From the NCBI RefSeq assembly GCF_050947875.1, contig NC_134573.1, forward strand, positions 53,370,115 to 53,434,114: a DNA stretch of 64,000 nt, in the 5' to 3' direction. A program made the translations under genes and the position numbers. Origin of the DNA: Dermacentor variabilis (taxonomy: Eukaryota > Arthropoda > Arachnida > Ixodida > Ixodidae). Each line of letters opens with the position of its first letter. The stretch's first letter is position 1. Positions 13,284 to 24,041 of this stretch are shown one piece after another. A model generated the notes under the pieces. It saw only the letters and a list, made by a program, of their open reading frames with translations, was not told the origin of the DNA and ran no database searches.

Positions 13284-13625
13284 CTCGAATATCGATGTAA
13301 TGCCGAGCCGGTACAGCACGGGTACGAAAACCTGGGTGGCTAAACGAAGGCACAGAAGAGGCCCTGCGAAACACCATATAAGATGCCAACCGTAAGTGTA
13401 GTAGTGCGCTGTAAAGCCGATAAGACCCGTCGCGGAAAAAAGGGATGCCGCGGATGACGCTGCAAGCGGAAGAATCTTCAACGCCCGGCTTCCAAGAAAT
13501 TTCTCCGGATTTGCAGACATACTCTCAATACGCAAAGCCTTCTGCCGAAGCGAGAAATACATGCCCAGAAGAAAATTCACCATTACTAGGACCCCGAAGA
13601 GGGCGCAGTCAAGGACAGCCAGCAT
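13284..13625 (-). CDS. First coding exon of an SLC5-family sodium-coupled transporter
   Basis: A 114-codon exon runs from ATG at 13625 to a donor GAG|GTGAGC (intron starts at 13283), phase 0. The protein begins MLAVLDCALFGV and has a hydrophobic helix at about residues 4-24. A FLGSRAL-K-LPLA segment at 43-55 is followed by helices at about 51-72 and 80-104, and the exon ends PVLYRLGITSIFE. The FLGSR, PLAASSxAS and YxYGWHLIWC patterns are typical of the N-terminus of SLC5 carriers, especially the monocarboxylate/multivitamin (SMCT/SMVT) branch. These move small organic anions with Na+ across the plasma membrane. It has no stop or frameshift and is the only convincing host exon in the window. 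The remaining exons are not seen. A pseudogene or retained fragment cannot be excluded. Confidence 0.85.
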
Positions 13626-15297
13626 GACGATCGGACTCCTTTGTGCCTAATGCCGTTCCGCAAGCTTTCGCTTCAACAGTACAGCTGGTTCTACTCTCGC
13701 TGCAGCGTCCACATAACACCGTAGCAGGAAATGATGTTGTAGAATTGCGTCACTGGAAACAATCACTTTAATTCACTTTTATTTTTTACGCCAACATAAA
13801 TTCTGTCGTGAGATCGATGCACAATTTATTCTGTTAATATGAACCCAATTATCATAAAAAGCAGCAAACCTCCTTAGAATATAGAAGCTCGCAGAAAGCG
13901 CTAAACTGGATACAGAAATTGGTTTCCTAACATACATTTTCCGACATTATCCGACGTACAGGTACCCCACAAAGAGTAAAATCCCAACACACGTTCCGAT
14001 TTCTTTTTTTTTTGTTTTGTTCACTGCCTCACTGAATAATCTCATTGCCATGCACTGAACAAAAAATTGCATCCAGCTGTCAGTACTGCGGCAGAGGGCA
14101 GCTACATGCTCGCTATTTCACCCTATGCTATCAAGGACACTTCTATTTTTCTGTTTTCAAAGATTTTTTAAGCTCATATGTGCACACTTAGCTATGGAGG
14201 AGGGGGGAGGGGGTGTTATGAGCGTGCTAACCGGCTGACTCGTGGAGACTGCAGAAAAATCTTTTTCAAGTCTCTGTTGACAGCGATCCTTCCCGTTTTG
14301 ATTTCTGCCTGTAAACACTGGCACACATTCAACGCGGTGCCACATGGGGCCAGTGATTAAGGCACGATTTCAAAGTTACACACGCCATTGGCGGCTGGGG
14401 ATCTCTGGTAGCGAAAACAATGGCAATTTCCCGGTTTTCCAGCAGTACGTATTAGCAGCAAGGGAAATATACCCTGTAGCGAAGCTTTCATGGAAGCCCA
14501 TACGTTCAATGCATAGCGGTTCATCGACGGTTCATAGGGCTTAGCGCCATCTGTCTGACGGAGAGATCACTTCCGGCGGAAGAAAAGTAATATGACGCCA
14601 TATCCGTTAAAAACAGATAGTGACGTCATTTTCATCTTGAAGACACGAAATTCGTTTTGGTGGCTTGCCATTACAGCTGTAATTCAAACGCCCCACTATT
14701 CGAGCTTTCAGCGCCGAAAGCGATGCAGGAAAAGGCTAGCCGTACTGTGGTCGAAATCACACCCCTACACAGAACATACTTTCTTTGGAGACAGACGAAC
14801 GCTTCATGTGTAGAATGCTGGTTGCATAGTCGGACGCCAAGCCCGTCGGCCACCACATTCGGACGAAAACAACCAATGTAAACAATTATCAGGTTAAAAA
14901 ACGTTGAAGCTACCCGAGTCACCAAATTCAAGCAAACCTCGACAAACAAAACAGCGGAAATGGTGAAGGGGACGTACTCAAACAGGAGAGCTTTACAAGC
15001 GCGCCTTTCTGCACTATTCAAGAGCTGAATTGCATTGCAGGTGATAGCGGCGTGCACGCCTCCTCTTACAATGGCCTGTGAAAAACTGTATTGATTCATA
15101 ATCAAAGAATAAAGTAAATTGACTTTTTTCGTATCACGCCTACATAAAATTGACCATGAATTTTGTTTTTGTTGAATAAACCTGTGCCTCGTATAAATTA
15201 AAATAACTTTTTTTTATTTCCCAATGATTGTTCCCTCCAAACACAGTCGGCTTCGATCGCCCCTCCCATAACTAGCCTTGCTGAGGCCGGTGAGAGT
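13626..15297. other. 5' flank of the SLC5-like gene, otherwise empty
   Basis: This would hold the 5' UTR and promoter of the minus-strand SLC5 gene. No TATA box or other exon stands out. A run of T (14004-14014) and a G-rich patch near 14198-14214 are simple sequence. No supported ORF. Confidence 0.5.
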
Positions 15298-15308
15298 TTG
15301 TTCTGAAC
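15298..15308 (+). repeat. Target-site duplication, left (TTGTTCTGAAC)
   Basis: Identical 11-bp sequence recurs at 21004-21014, bracketing the I-group LINE. Confidence 0.85.
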
Positions 15309-15600
15309 TGGGGGAGGAAGAAGAAGCAAACGGGAGCGGACGTGCGTTGCATGGGCTCCGTGGATTCTCGAAGCTTTTAGAGTAACAAACCCATCGGGCC
15401 ACCAAAACGTTTGGCGTTATCGACTCAGCAAGTTACCTGGACCACGAGGACACGACTCTCAACCCGGTAGGACACTTTTTGGACTTTTATCGGAGATTGA
15501 TGTTTCCCCCTGGTCGGCGAGCTAGGCCTGCCATCAGGCCTAGCTGGACCCGGGATCCAACGGGCAACTAGGACGCGGGCGCAGCAGCGTAGCGACTAGA

Positions 15601-17352
15601 ATGGACCCTCGCCAGGCGACCGTAGCAACTTATAACCACCCGGCAAACGGACCAGCTCAAAATCCGTCAGAAACACAAGCGATGGAGGAAGCCTATCCCG
15701 CCGCATGTTCGGGACAGAGCGGACTAGGGAGCGGAGTATCAGAAGATTTAGCAATGCAGCAAGATATGCCGAGTTCGGCAGACACGGCAGATCAGCAGGA
15801 AGAAGACAAAAACTGGCAAATTTACTATTCCCGACGCCAGAAGAAAGGGCTTAAGCGCGCTACTCAGAGCGCCGCCATCTTGAAACCGGGCGAGCCTCAC
15901 GCCGCCGAGCACAATATCAAGATGGCGACAGCAGCTGGCGTGACGTCAACGACACAAGGACAAAAGAGCGGCGCGGCGAGGCAATCGAGGCAGAGACTCC
16001 CACCCCTCCCGTTGAACGACGCGGGATGAAGGTTAAGGGCGGGATGAAGACGCTCGTGGATCGTGGAAGCGTGTGGCCGAAAATTCGGAGAAGACAAGTT
16101 CCTGGTGAGACTCCGGCCAGGTTCCAACATCATCATCGCAAGCGTCTCGGACGAGGAAGCAGCCGGGATGATCAGGAAGATCAACTGCCTCAACTTTGAC
16201 GGGCGAATTTACAAAGCGAATGCCTACGTGGCGCTACCTGAAGACATCAAAAGAGCCGTTATTCACGGGTTAATCCCGGGAATCGCGGCGGACCTACTCG
16301 AATCCAAGTTGCGCCTACGCACCCAAGGAGTGGAGATCTTGAGCGCCAGAATGCTGGGCAAGTCGGAGACTGCACTCGTCACTTTCGACGGCCCTTTCAT
16401 CCCCAAATACGTCATTTTTGGGGCATGCGAGTACAAGACCCACCCCTACAGACCAACTAGACAAGTATGCTTCGTATGCGGTGAGCAAGGACACCGTTCG
16501 GACGTGTGCCCAAAGCCGGGAACGAGAATTTGGCGCCAGTGCGGAGCAACTAGCCCCCCAGAGGGGCACCAATGCCAACCGAAGTGCCTGGTATGCGGAG
16601 GAGCCCACCTAACCGGAACCAGGGACTGCCAGCGGCGCCTCAAAGACACCAAGGAGCTCCGGGGCCGCCAACAACCGTATCAGCAGCAGCAACAACGCCG
16701 AGGCCGGAGCCACAGCCGCAGGCGCCGACCCAGATGGCTGAGCTCGGAGGGCGATCGAGCCAGCCGGAGCCGCTCGAGGAGCCGAGCCAGGAGCCAGTCG
16801 AGGAGCCAGTCGAGGAGCCAGGCGAGAGACCCAGCCAGGGACAGCTCCTTCCCACCACTGCAGCCTCCGCCCACGAGGGGGCAGCAGCAACAGAAGGGAC
16901 AACAACAGATTAAGAAGACCCAAGACAACGCTAAGGTGAGCTGGGGACCACCCAAAACACCACCTCCGCCCTCGGGGAAAGATAATAACAGTGGAGAGAA
17001 ACTTAAAAATCTTAGAAAGGAAAACGAAGCATATCGCAAACGCATAGAACAGCTTGAAAGACGGTTGGAGGAGCTAATTAAAGTCCTGCAGGATCAAAGG
17101 ACCGGTAGTCCCCCTAGACCGCAGACTCCACCCCAACAACAACCACAGCAACAAGAATCTTTCGAAGACCAAATGAGAAAATTTATGATGTTTATACAAG
17201 GGAAAACAAATGCAATAGAACAGAAAATGGCAATAATGGATCAGGAGATCCGAAACCAACGCAAACAACAAATCTCACAGCAAGCTAAAGACAAATTCAA
17301 CCTAAGAAGACAGGGCCTCGAAAACTACAACTCGTCTAACACGGAGGACTAG
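15601..17352 (+). pseudogene. I-group LINE ORF1 (gag-like RNA-binding protein), interrupted
   Basis: ATG at 15601 starts a 142-residue segment that stops at 16027-16029. A second TGA follows at 16045-16047, both within an imperfect duplication (GCGGGATGAAG at 16021 and 16039). Similar coding then continues to 17352 in the same frame. The second part has a knuckle CFVCGEQGHRSDVC, then a degenerate WRQC...H-C and CLVCGGAH...C. An SR-dipeptide-rich segment (about 16690-16845), a Pro/Gln-rich region, a coiled coil (about 16990-17095) and a polar C-terminus follow. Such proteins coat LINE RNA and carry it into the nucleus. The stops, perhaps with compensating indels near 16020-16060, break this copy. 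ORF2 begins 3 bases after its stop. Confidence 0.85.
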
Positions 17353-17354
17353 TC

Positions 17355-20300
17355 ATGGCCAGATACGAAACAATAGAAATTTGGCAATGGAATTGCAGGG
17401 GCTATCGCAAAAAACAAGGGCAACTGCTACAGTACATAAACACACAACTCACACCACCAGATATCATAGCACTACAGGAGAAGGGAAAACCCCACCAAAG
17501 CTAAAAGGCTGCCCGTGCTCTGAAAAAGAACGCACAGCAACACTAATCACTAAATCCCTCACCGCCATAGCACATGACAGCATAGCCGACACAGACATAG
17601 ACGACGGTATTGTCGAAATCATTCCAAAAAAGAAAAAAAAAGACAGCAGTGTCTTTGTCATAAATCTCTATAGTCCTCCGAGTCAAAAAGAGGCGGACTT
17701 CCGCAAACTTTTTGCAGGAGCGAGCAAATTAGCCAAAACAAACGTCCTAGTGATTGTAGGAGATTTCAACGGCAAAAATCTGACCTGGGGTTACAAAAAA
17801 CCAGACAAGAAAGGCATGCAAGTCAAGGAAGCAGCAGATATGTACGGCTGCACCCTCATAAGAGACGACAGTACGCCAACCAGACTAGGTAACAGCATAA
17901 GCTGCGACACATGCCCCGACCTGACACACATCCGGGGAACAGACAAGGCGGCATGGGAAAACCTGCTGGAGAATCTGGGCAGCGATCACTACATCCTAAA
18001 AACGCAATTGGCAACCGGAAGAATAAAACGCAAAATTGGTACCACCAAGGTGACAGATTGGAATGCCTTCAGGAAGGAATGCAAAACCATAGAGGGAAAC
18101 ATCGGGTCCCTAGAAGGTTGGGGAAACAAGCTTAGGAAGGCGCTCGACAAGTACACCAAAGAAATAGACAGAACAGAGGAAACACCTGAGGTGGACTCGC
18201 GACTATTCAAGCTATGGGAGGCAAGACGCGGGCTCACTAAAAGATGGAAAAAACAAAGGCTAAACAGCAAGGTCAAAAAGAAAATCGCAGAGATAACAAA
18301 GGAGGCGCAGGAGTATGCGGCTCAGCTGACTAGGCAAAACTGGCAACAGTTTAGCGAGTCTCTAAACGGAACCCTTAGCACGGCAAAAACATGGCACATA
18401 CTCAAGGCGCTCCTGGACCCAACCAAAAGAAAATCTGAAAACAATAAGGCCATACACCGCCTGGTACACCAATTCGAGGGACCGGACTCTAAACTGCTAG
18501 AGCAGGTCAGAGTCAGATGTTTCGGACATGACAGCCCGGCGGCCTACACACAGCAATACAAAGGGAAAGGAAACGAGCTGCTGGACAGGCCAATCACAAA
18601 AGAAGAGGTGTACGTGGCCATAAGAATCGTAAAAAAGAATACAGCAGCGGGCGCAGACAAAATCAGAAATTCACTTATTCGAAACCTCGGGGACGAACTG
18701 GTGGAACAACTCACCGCCTTCCTCAACCAACACTGGGCTGCAGAAACGGTACCAGAGGAATGGAAACAAGTAGAGATTGTAATGATCCCCAAACCAGGCA
18801 AAAAGCTACAGGTAAAAAACTTCAGACCAATCTCCCTCACACCGTGCTTAGGCAAATTATATAAGAGGATAGTAACAAAAAGACTACAACATTGCATGGA
18901 GGAAAACGAGCTATACTCCCATAGTATGTTCGGTTTCCGATCCAAGCTTTCGACACAGGATGTCCTTCTCCAAATTAAACATGAGGTTCTCAGCAGCATA
19001 CCATACAACGGAGAACACGTTTTAATGGCACTAGACATAAAAGGAGCTTTTGACAATGTCCGCCACGCGCCAATCCTGGAAGGCCTGAACAGCGTAGACT
19101 GCGGGAAGAAAGTACACGGATACGTCAAAGCCTTCCTCTCCAATAGAGCAGGAACAATAGGTTTGGGAGAAATCCGATCGCAAAAATTCCCCACACCAAA
19201 CAAGGGGACACCCCAAGGTTCAGTAATTTCCCCGATACTCATTAACATCGCAATGATTGGCCTAGGGCATAAACTAAGCAAAATCGAAGGCATACAACAC
19301 GCCATATATGCAGATGACATCACCATCTGGGCCACTAAAGGCTCGCTGTGCCATAAAGAAAGCTGTCTGCAAGAAGCAGCCACTTGCGTGGAAGAATCCG
19401 TCGGGAAAAGAGGCTTTGAGTGCTCAACGGAGAAATGCGAGCTTCTGAGAATTACACGGGGCAAGAAAAGCATAAAAAGCCTTAACATACGGCTAAAGGG
19501 GCAGCCGATACCGGAAAGCCAACAAATCAGGATCCTTGGAATGTGGGTGCAATCCATCCAGCGCTGCACCCACACGCTGAAAACACTCAAGCAGTCAACA
19601 ACCCAAATAGCACGCATGACCACGCGGGTGTCACAAAAGAGATATGGGATGAAAGAAGGAGACACACTTAAGCTGGTTCGCAACTTGGTGGTCAGCAGGG
19701 TCGCATACTCAATCCCGTACTTCAACTGCACGAAACAGGAAATACAAGAAGCGGACATAATTTTACGCAAAGCATACAAAACAGCACTTCACCTGCCGAA
19801 CAATACATCGACAGAGAAACTAATGGCACTTGGTTTAAGCAACACCTTCGAAGAAATAAAAGAAGCCCAAGGTATCGCACAGCTCATGAGACTCCAGCAG
19901 ACCTAAACGGGAAGGGAACTGCTAATAAGGCTAGGCTTCTCGGAATCAATCAAAGAAACCCAAAGAACGGAGGGGATTCCTGATGAATATCGGAAAACAT
20001 ACACTGTTAGCCCTCTACCCAAAAACATGGACCCAAACCTCCACACGGCGCGAAGGGACGCAAGGGCGAAATACGTCGAAAAGTACCTGGCCACAAAAAA
20101 CACAACAGTATACACCGATGCTGCAGTATACGCCAAGCAAAGAGGCACAAACATAATAAAGACAGCTGCGATAGTAATAAGCCAGGACTACAAAGAGATC
20201 AGCGGCGCGTCAATGAAGGACTGCTCGGTAACGGAAGCTGAGGAAATAGCCGTCGCTCTAGCAGCCGTGGAGGGCTACCGATCCGAAAGGTCTTTAACGA

Positions 20301-20896
20301 TACTCACCGACTCGCAAGCTACGTGTCGGAATTACATGAATGGCAGAATAGGACGCAGAGCGCTTCACATCCTCCGCTCCTGCAGGGCTAACAACAAAGT
20401 CAGGCATACAATTTTCTGGGTACCGGGACACGCTGGAATAGAAGGGAACCTAAGGGCGGACAAGGCAGCTCGAGAGCACACAAACCGAGCGGCCACAAGC
20501 ACCGACCCTGAGGAACCCATACCTGTCAACCCAAGCTACTCAGACATTCTGAATTACTATAAGGGGGTCCGAATCAAATACCCTCCGCCCCACAACAGCC
20601 TAAATCAGCATGAAGCGACCACTTGGAGGAGGCTGCAAGCAGGATTATACCCAAATCTAAACACACTAAGCAAGATGTTTCCAACCCAGTATAGAGACAT
20701 TTGCCCCTGGTGCGGCGCCAAGCCCAGCTTATACCACATTACATGGGAATGCATTCAGAACCAACGATTCCTTCAAATAAAAGACCCGAGTGCAGAGCAG
20801 TCGGAGAGGGTGCTCTCCAGCAGCGACCCGAAAGTCCAGCCTGGACTAGTAAGGCACGCTCACCGAGTAGCCACACTCAGTGGTGCCCTGGAATAG
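17355..20896 (+). pseudogene. I-group LINE ORF2 (endonuclease-RT-RNase H), two lesions
   Basis: ATG at 17355 opens an APE-type endonuclease (WNCRG, then IIALQE). A frameshift near 17480-17500 moves the frame, which then runs to 19906. Visible motifs are VGDFNGKNLTWGY and SDHY of the endonuclease, then RT blocks ALDIKGAFDNV, GTPQGSVISP and the catalytic YADD near 19307-19318. An in-frame TAA at 19904-19906 is the second lesion. Beyond it the same frame continues through RNase H (YTDAA, TEAEEIAVALA, LTDSQ, WVPGHAGIEGN) and a Cys/His segment (CPWCGAK...H-WEC) to the stop at 20894-20896. All catalytic residues that I can identify are present, so only two lesions separate it from an open frame. 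Confidence 0.9.
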
Positions 20897-21003
20897 GGGC
20901 GTCGACCCTGCGCAGATGAAGAATAAGACGGTGAAGACGGCCGACCACATCTGCCACCGCTAATTTCTAATCAATTAGAACAAATAAAGTTTTTCCTCCT
21001 TCC

Positions 21004-21014
21004 TTGTTCTGAAC
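21004..21014 (+). repeat. Target-site duplication, right
   Basis: TTGTTCTGAAC, identical to 15298-15308. Confidence 0.85.
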
Positions 21015-21739
21015 CGCTTTTCGCCTGAAGCTTCGCGATCAATTTGGATCGACCTTGTTAGCAGTTTCCAATACCGAAACTATATGCCTGCATAGACTGC
21101 GAGCGTTTGTTTTAACGCGATGGCGTTAAGGGCCCCATGTCGCAGAAAATCCGGTGCCGGATTTCGGTTCGGCAAAAACATTTTTTCAAACCACTCATAC
21201 CCGGGCCCTCCATGTCGCGCAAGAAAGCTGCTAAACTAATTGAATTTACCAAGCTAAGATACTTAGAAAAATCGTGAAGTATGACTTACACGTAACAGAC
21301 ATAATAACCTCGGATTGTAATTTTACTATACGAGAAAACATAATTTTGTAAGGTGAAAACTCAAAGAAGCTCCTTTTCCAGCGTTTCTACCATTCTTAGA
21401 GCGGCCACAGCGTCCGCTGTTTGCGCGTGCCCGCACGTGAGTATCTTGGAAGCAACGGAGCAGCACGCCTGCTTCCTTGCAACCACACCATCCAGATGGC
21501 ACTCGCCTCCGCTGCATCGCGGCCCACGCAAGATGCCGTGTTTCTACCAGAAAGCCCGCCTTAATGCATTGCGTTTGCGGCCAGCGTGTGAGGTAAACTT
21601 CACGGTTACATATGCTCCAGTTGCCGGGAGGCGTAAGAAACAGTCAGGAATCTTTCAATGTTATGCGTTCTCCTCTTAAATGCGAACCTTAAGCGTGCAC
21701 CATATATTTGCAGCACCAGAGCCTAGAGAAGTTCAGAAA
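21015..21739. other. No gene; probable old repeats
   Basis: Stretches such as 21117-21160 (GCGATGGCGTTAAGGGCCCC) and 21538-21640 read like tick interspersed repeats I have seen before, but I cannot name a family or find ends. Confidence 0.4.
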
Positions 21740-22188
21740 GCAGACTGAGCAGACTGAGCAAGCAAAAGCAAAGCTTTTGCTTGCTCCATAATAGAGCCCG
21801 ACGCAACCTTGTCATAGTAGCAGGTGGGCTAACTGAAGTCCTAAAGAGGAAAGGGACAGAACTAGCGGAGTGCTTGGTGAAGGGGCTGGCAGGCTTGCGC
21901 AAGCTGTCCCCTCAGGTGCAGATCGTGGTGTGCGCGGTGCCGGAGGTTCCTGTATGTGACAGTCACGTACAAAGAACCATACTGGCTGCTAATGAGGTGA
22001 TTTGGAAAATGAGCCGAGCGAAATGCTTCGAAGTTGTCCAAGTAAACAGGGAAGTAAGAAGGTGTGGTTGGTTTCAACGAGACGGGATGCACTTCAATTA
22101 CAGGCTTGCACGAGAAGTGGGCTGGCGACTTGATGGTTGTGCTGTCGCTTCTTCAAGGGGCCCACGGGGTCTCAGGAGGCCAGAGTAG
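21740..22188 (+). pseudogene. SGNH/GDSL esterase-like ORF1 of RTE LINE (partial)
   Basis: About 135 residues containing NLVIVAGGLTEVLKRKG, VQIVVCAVPEVPV, a region rich in NREVRR, and RDGMHFN near the C-terminus. The alternating hydrophobic strands, the G-x-x-(N/T)-x-(L) block and the final D-x-x-H are those of SGNH hydrolases, in which this Asp and His complete the catalytic triad. The N-terminal GDS block is missing, so the copy is 5'-broken. I recall the same domain next to RTE endonucleases in tick sequences. Its role in retrotransposition is unknown; esterase ORF1 proteins of CR1 LINEs are the nearest described case. Confidence 0.6.
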
Positions 22189-22297
22189 GTAGTAATGAAG
22201 AAGGTCGCCTAAAGGAACTTCAGATTAGCATCGCCGTCAAAAAGAAAAAAGGAGGAAAGCAAGAAACAGAGCTCGCCATGCAATAGGCTACATAAAT

Positions 22298-23050
22298 ATG
22301 CAGGGCGGCAGAAGCAAAAAAATGTGGGCAGAGATTGAGGAGCAGTTAAACAGAGAACAAATAGGGGTGTATGCAGTTACAGGAACGCGCCTTAGACACT
22401 CGGAAAAGCCGCCAGTGATTGAGCATTATGTGTGGGAAGGCTGCAGCGGAACTAAGTCGGAAAGAAAGAGAAAGGGAGTCTGAATGCTCATCCATCTGGG
22501 AGCCAAATGGAAAAGAGTAACTTCAATATGACAGGCGCATCTTTCGTTATTTTGTACAATGAGTGGGTAAAAAACTTGGCTGTACGTTACGTATTTGTGG
22601 ACCGGAAATATTTGGACAGCAAAGACGAAAAAGTTAGTGGAATGCATAAGTGCTGATATTAAAGGTTTCTGGAATGATGCTGAAATTATCCTATTAGGTA
22701 ACATGAATGCCCACATAAAGGTTTTAGATGGCTATAGGGACCACAACGGGAACTCGATGCTAGACCTTTGTGAGCAACATGACCTCGTTATCAAGAATAC
22801 AGGGCCTAAGAGTAGAGGGGAGATCACGTGGGAAGTGGGAAACCGGGAATAAAATATTGATTACTGTCTGATGACAGAAGGAATTCTTGATAATTTGAAA
22901 TAAATGGTCCTTGATGAGCAACGGTATAGCAGCATAGGGAGCTACCATAAACGCATCATTTTAAAATGGGATATGTAGTTGGGAAGGGAGCAAGGAGTGC
23001 AAAATGGCCAGTCCTAATTTGAACGCTGAACAAATAACAAATATAGTCAC
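22298..23050 (+). pseudogene. RTE ORF2 endonuclease domain, broken
   Basis: Opens MQGGRSKKMWAEIEEQLNRE and continues through VYAVTGTRLRHSEKPP. Frameshifts or stops follow at about 22481 and 22520-22590. It then resumes as GNMNAHIKVLDGYRDHNG (the D of the usual GDxNAH replaced by N), LLDLCEQHDLV-like and TWEVGNRE. The HK near 22950 stands where the SDH block would be (SYHK), so catalytic residues are eroded as well. Confidence 0.75.
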
Positions 23051-23244
23051 TACACTCTTAATCTGGATCCACATCAGATCCAATTAGTAGCCGGAACTTT
23101 TTTACAAAAAACTTCCAATTATATATCCTGAAGGACGTTCCACATGCTTTAAATGTTAGATGGAACACTGCATCACTTAGGTTTACTTAATTATGTGGAT
23201 CCTCGCTCCATATAACAGTATATGAAACCCTGTTCCAAATAAAC

Positions 23245-24041
23245 ATGTCACCGAGTGTGCGGTTAAACATCTCTGTCAAGCCGTTCGTTTGCGGGTGGTA
23301 GGCTGTAGACTTGCGGTGAACGATGCTGCATGCAGCGAGAAGGGCTTGGATGACTTCGGACAAGAAGACACGTCCCCTGTCGCTGAGCAGTTCGCGTGGT
23401 GCGCCATGTCGAAGAACGAAGTTCCGCAAGATGAAGAACGCAACTTCGCGCGGAGGCCGCCGGGAGTGCGGCAGTCTCGGCGTAGCGCGTCAAGTGGTCG
23501 ACACCTACAATTATACATCGGTTACCCGAGGAGCTGCAGGGAAGTGGCCCATATAGGTCTATGCCGACGCGATCGAAGGGCCGAGCCGGGCAGGGCAGCG
23601 GCTGTAGCTCACCAGGAGGGCGCTGTGGGATTTTACGCCGTTGGCACGCCGTGCAAGCGCGTACGTACTGGCGCACGAAGTGATACATGCCGTGCCAGTA
23701 GAAACGCTGCCTTAGCCGAGTATACGTTTTCAGAACACCGGCGTGACCATTATGAGGAGCAGCATGAAAATAAGCGCATATGTCAGAACGCATGTGTCAT
23801 GGTATCACCAGTAGCCATTTGCGACCATCAGGCAAATAATTTCTGCGGTAAAGAACGTTGTCGCGGACAGTAAAGTGAGCGGCTTGGCGACGAAGTGTTC
23901 GAGAAGAGGGTGTGGCGGATGGGTCGTGGAGGAAATTCAGCATAGCTGAAAGCAGGGGATCCTTACGCCGCTCGTCCGGCATATCAGCGACGTTGAAGGC
24001 TGACATGGATGCGAAGAGCGGAGACACTGAAGCCACAAGGT
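23245..24041 (-). pseudogene. Gypsy integrase
   Basis: Two overlapping-frame segments (24036-23797 and 23793-23263) are followed by a third (23429-23245). Seen are the HHCC finger (H-N-G-H-A-G...CTACQRRK) and the first Asp of the core in DLYGPL. The second is in LSDRGRVF and the catalytic Glu is in [16 protein letters not shown]. Similarity ends right after, at about 23245, so the C-terminal domain and 3' LTR are lost. Confidence 0.85.
24034..24041 (+). repeat. Target-site duplication, left (CACAAGGT)
   Basis: Repeated at 25704-25711. Confidence 0.8.

Larger units (their letters stand above)
15309..21003 (+). mobile_element. Full-length I-group LINE
   Basis: A 5.7-kb element has a 5' UTR (15309-15600), a CCHC-knuckle ORF1, and an ORF2 with endonuclease, reverse transcriptase and RNase H. 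It ends in a short 3' UTR with AATAAA at 20983-20988 and a T/C-rich tail. The 11-bp direct duplication TTGTTCTGAAC on both sides fixes the ends. RNase H downstream of the RT plus a gag-like ORF1 places it in the I group. Both ORFs carry only a few lesions, so it is a fairly recent but dead copy. A relative lies at 57480-62428. Confidence 0.92.
21740..23055 (+). mobile_element. RTE-group LINE, 5' part (ORF1 end and endonuclease)
   Basis: An esterase-like ORF1 fragment is followed about 110 bp later by the endonuclease of RTE ORF2. The sequence ends abruptly near 23055, before the RT. With the copies at 5.2-6.3 and 39.2-46.5 kb it covers most of the family. The 3' loss is unusual for a LINE, which normally loses its 5' end, so a later deletion or rearrangement probably removed the RT half. 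Confidence 0.75.

Noticed and set aside
16609..17045. Leu/Arg/Trp-rich minus frames
   Set aside because: Shadows of the SR- and Gln-rich part of LINE ORF1.
18544..19779. 411-residue minus-strand ORF
   Set aside because: Runs antisense to the RT of the I-group LINE; the + frame carries all RT motifs.
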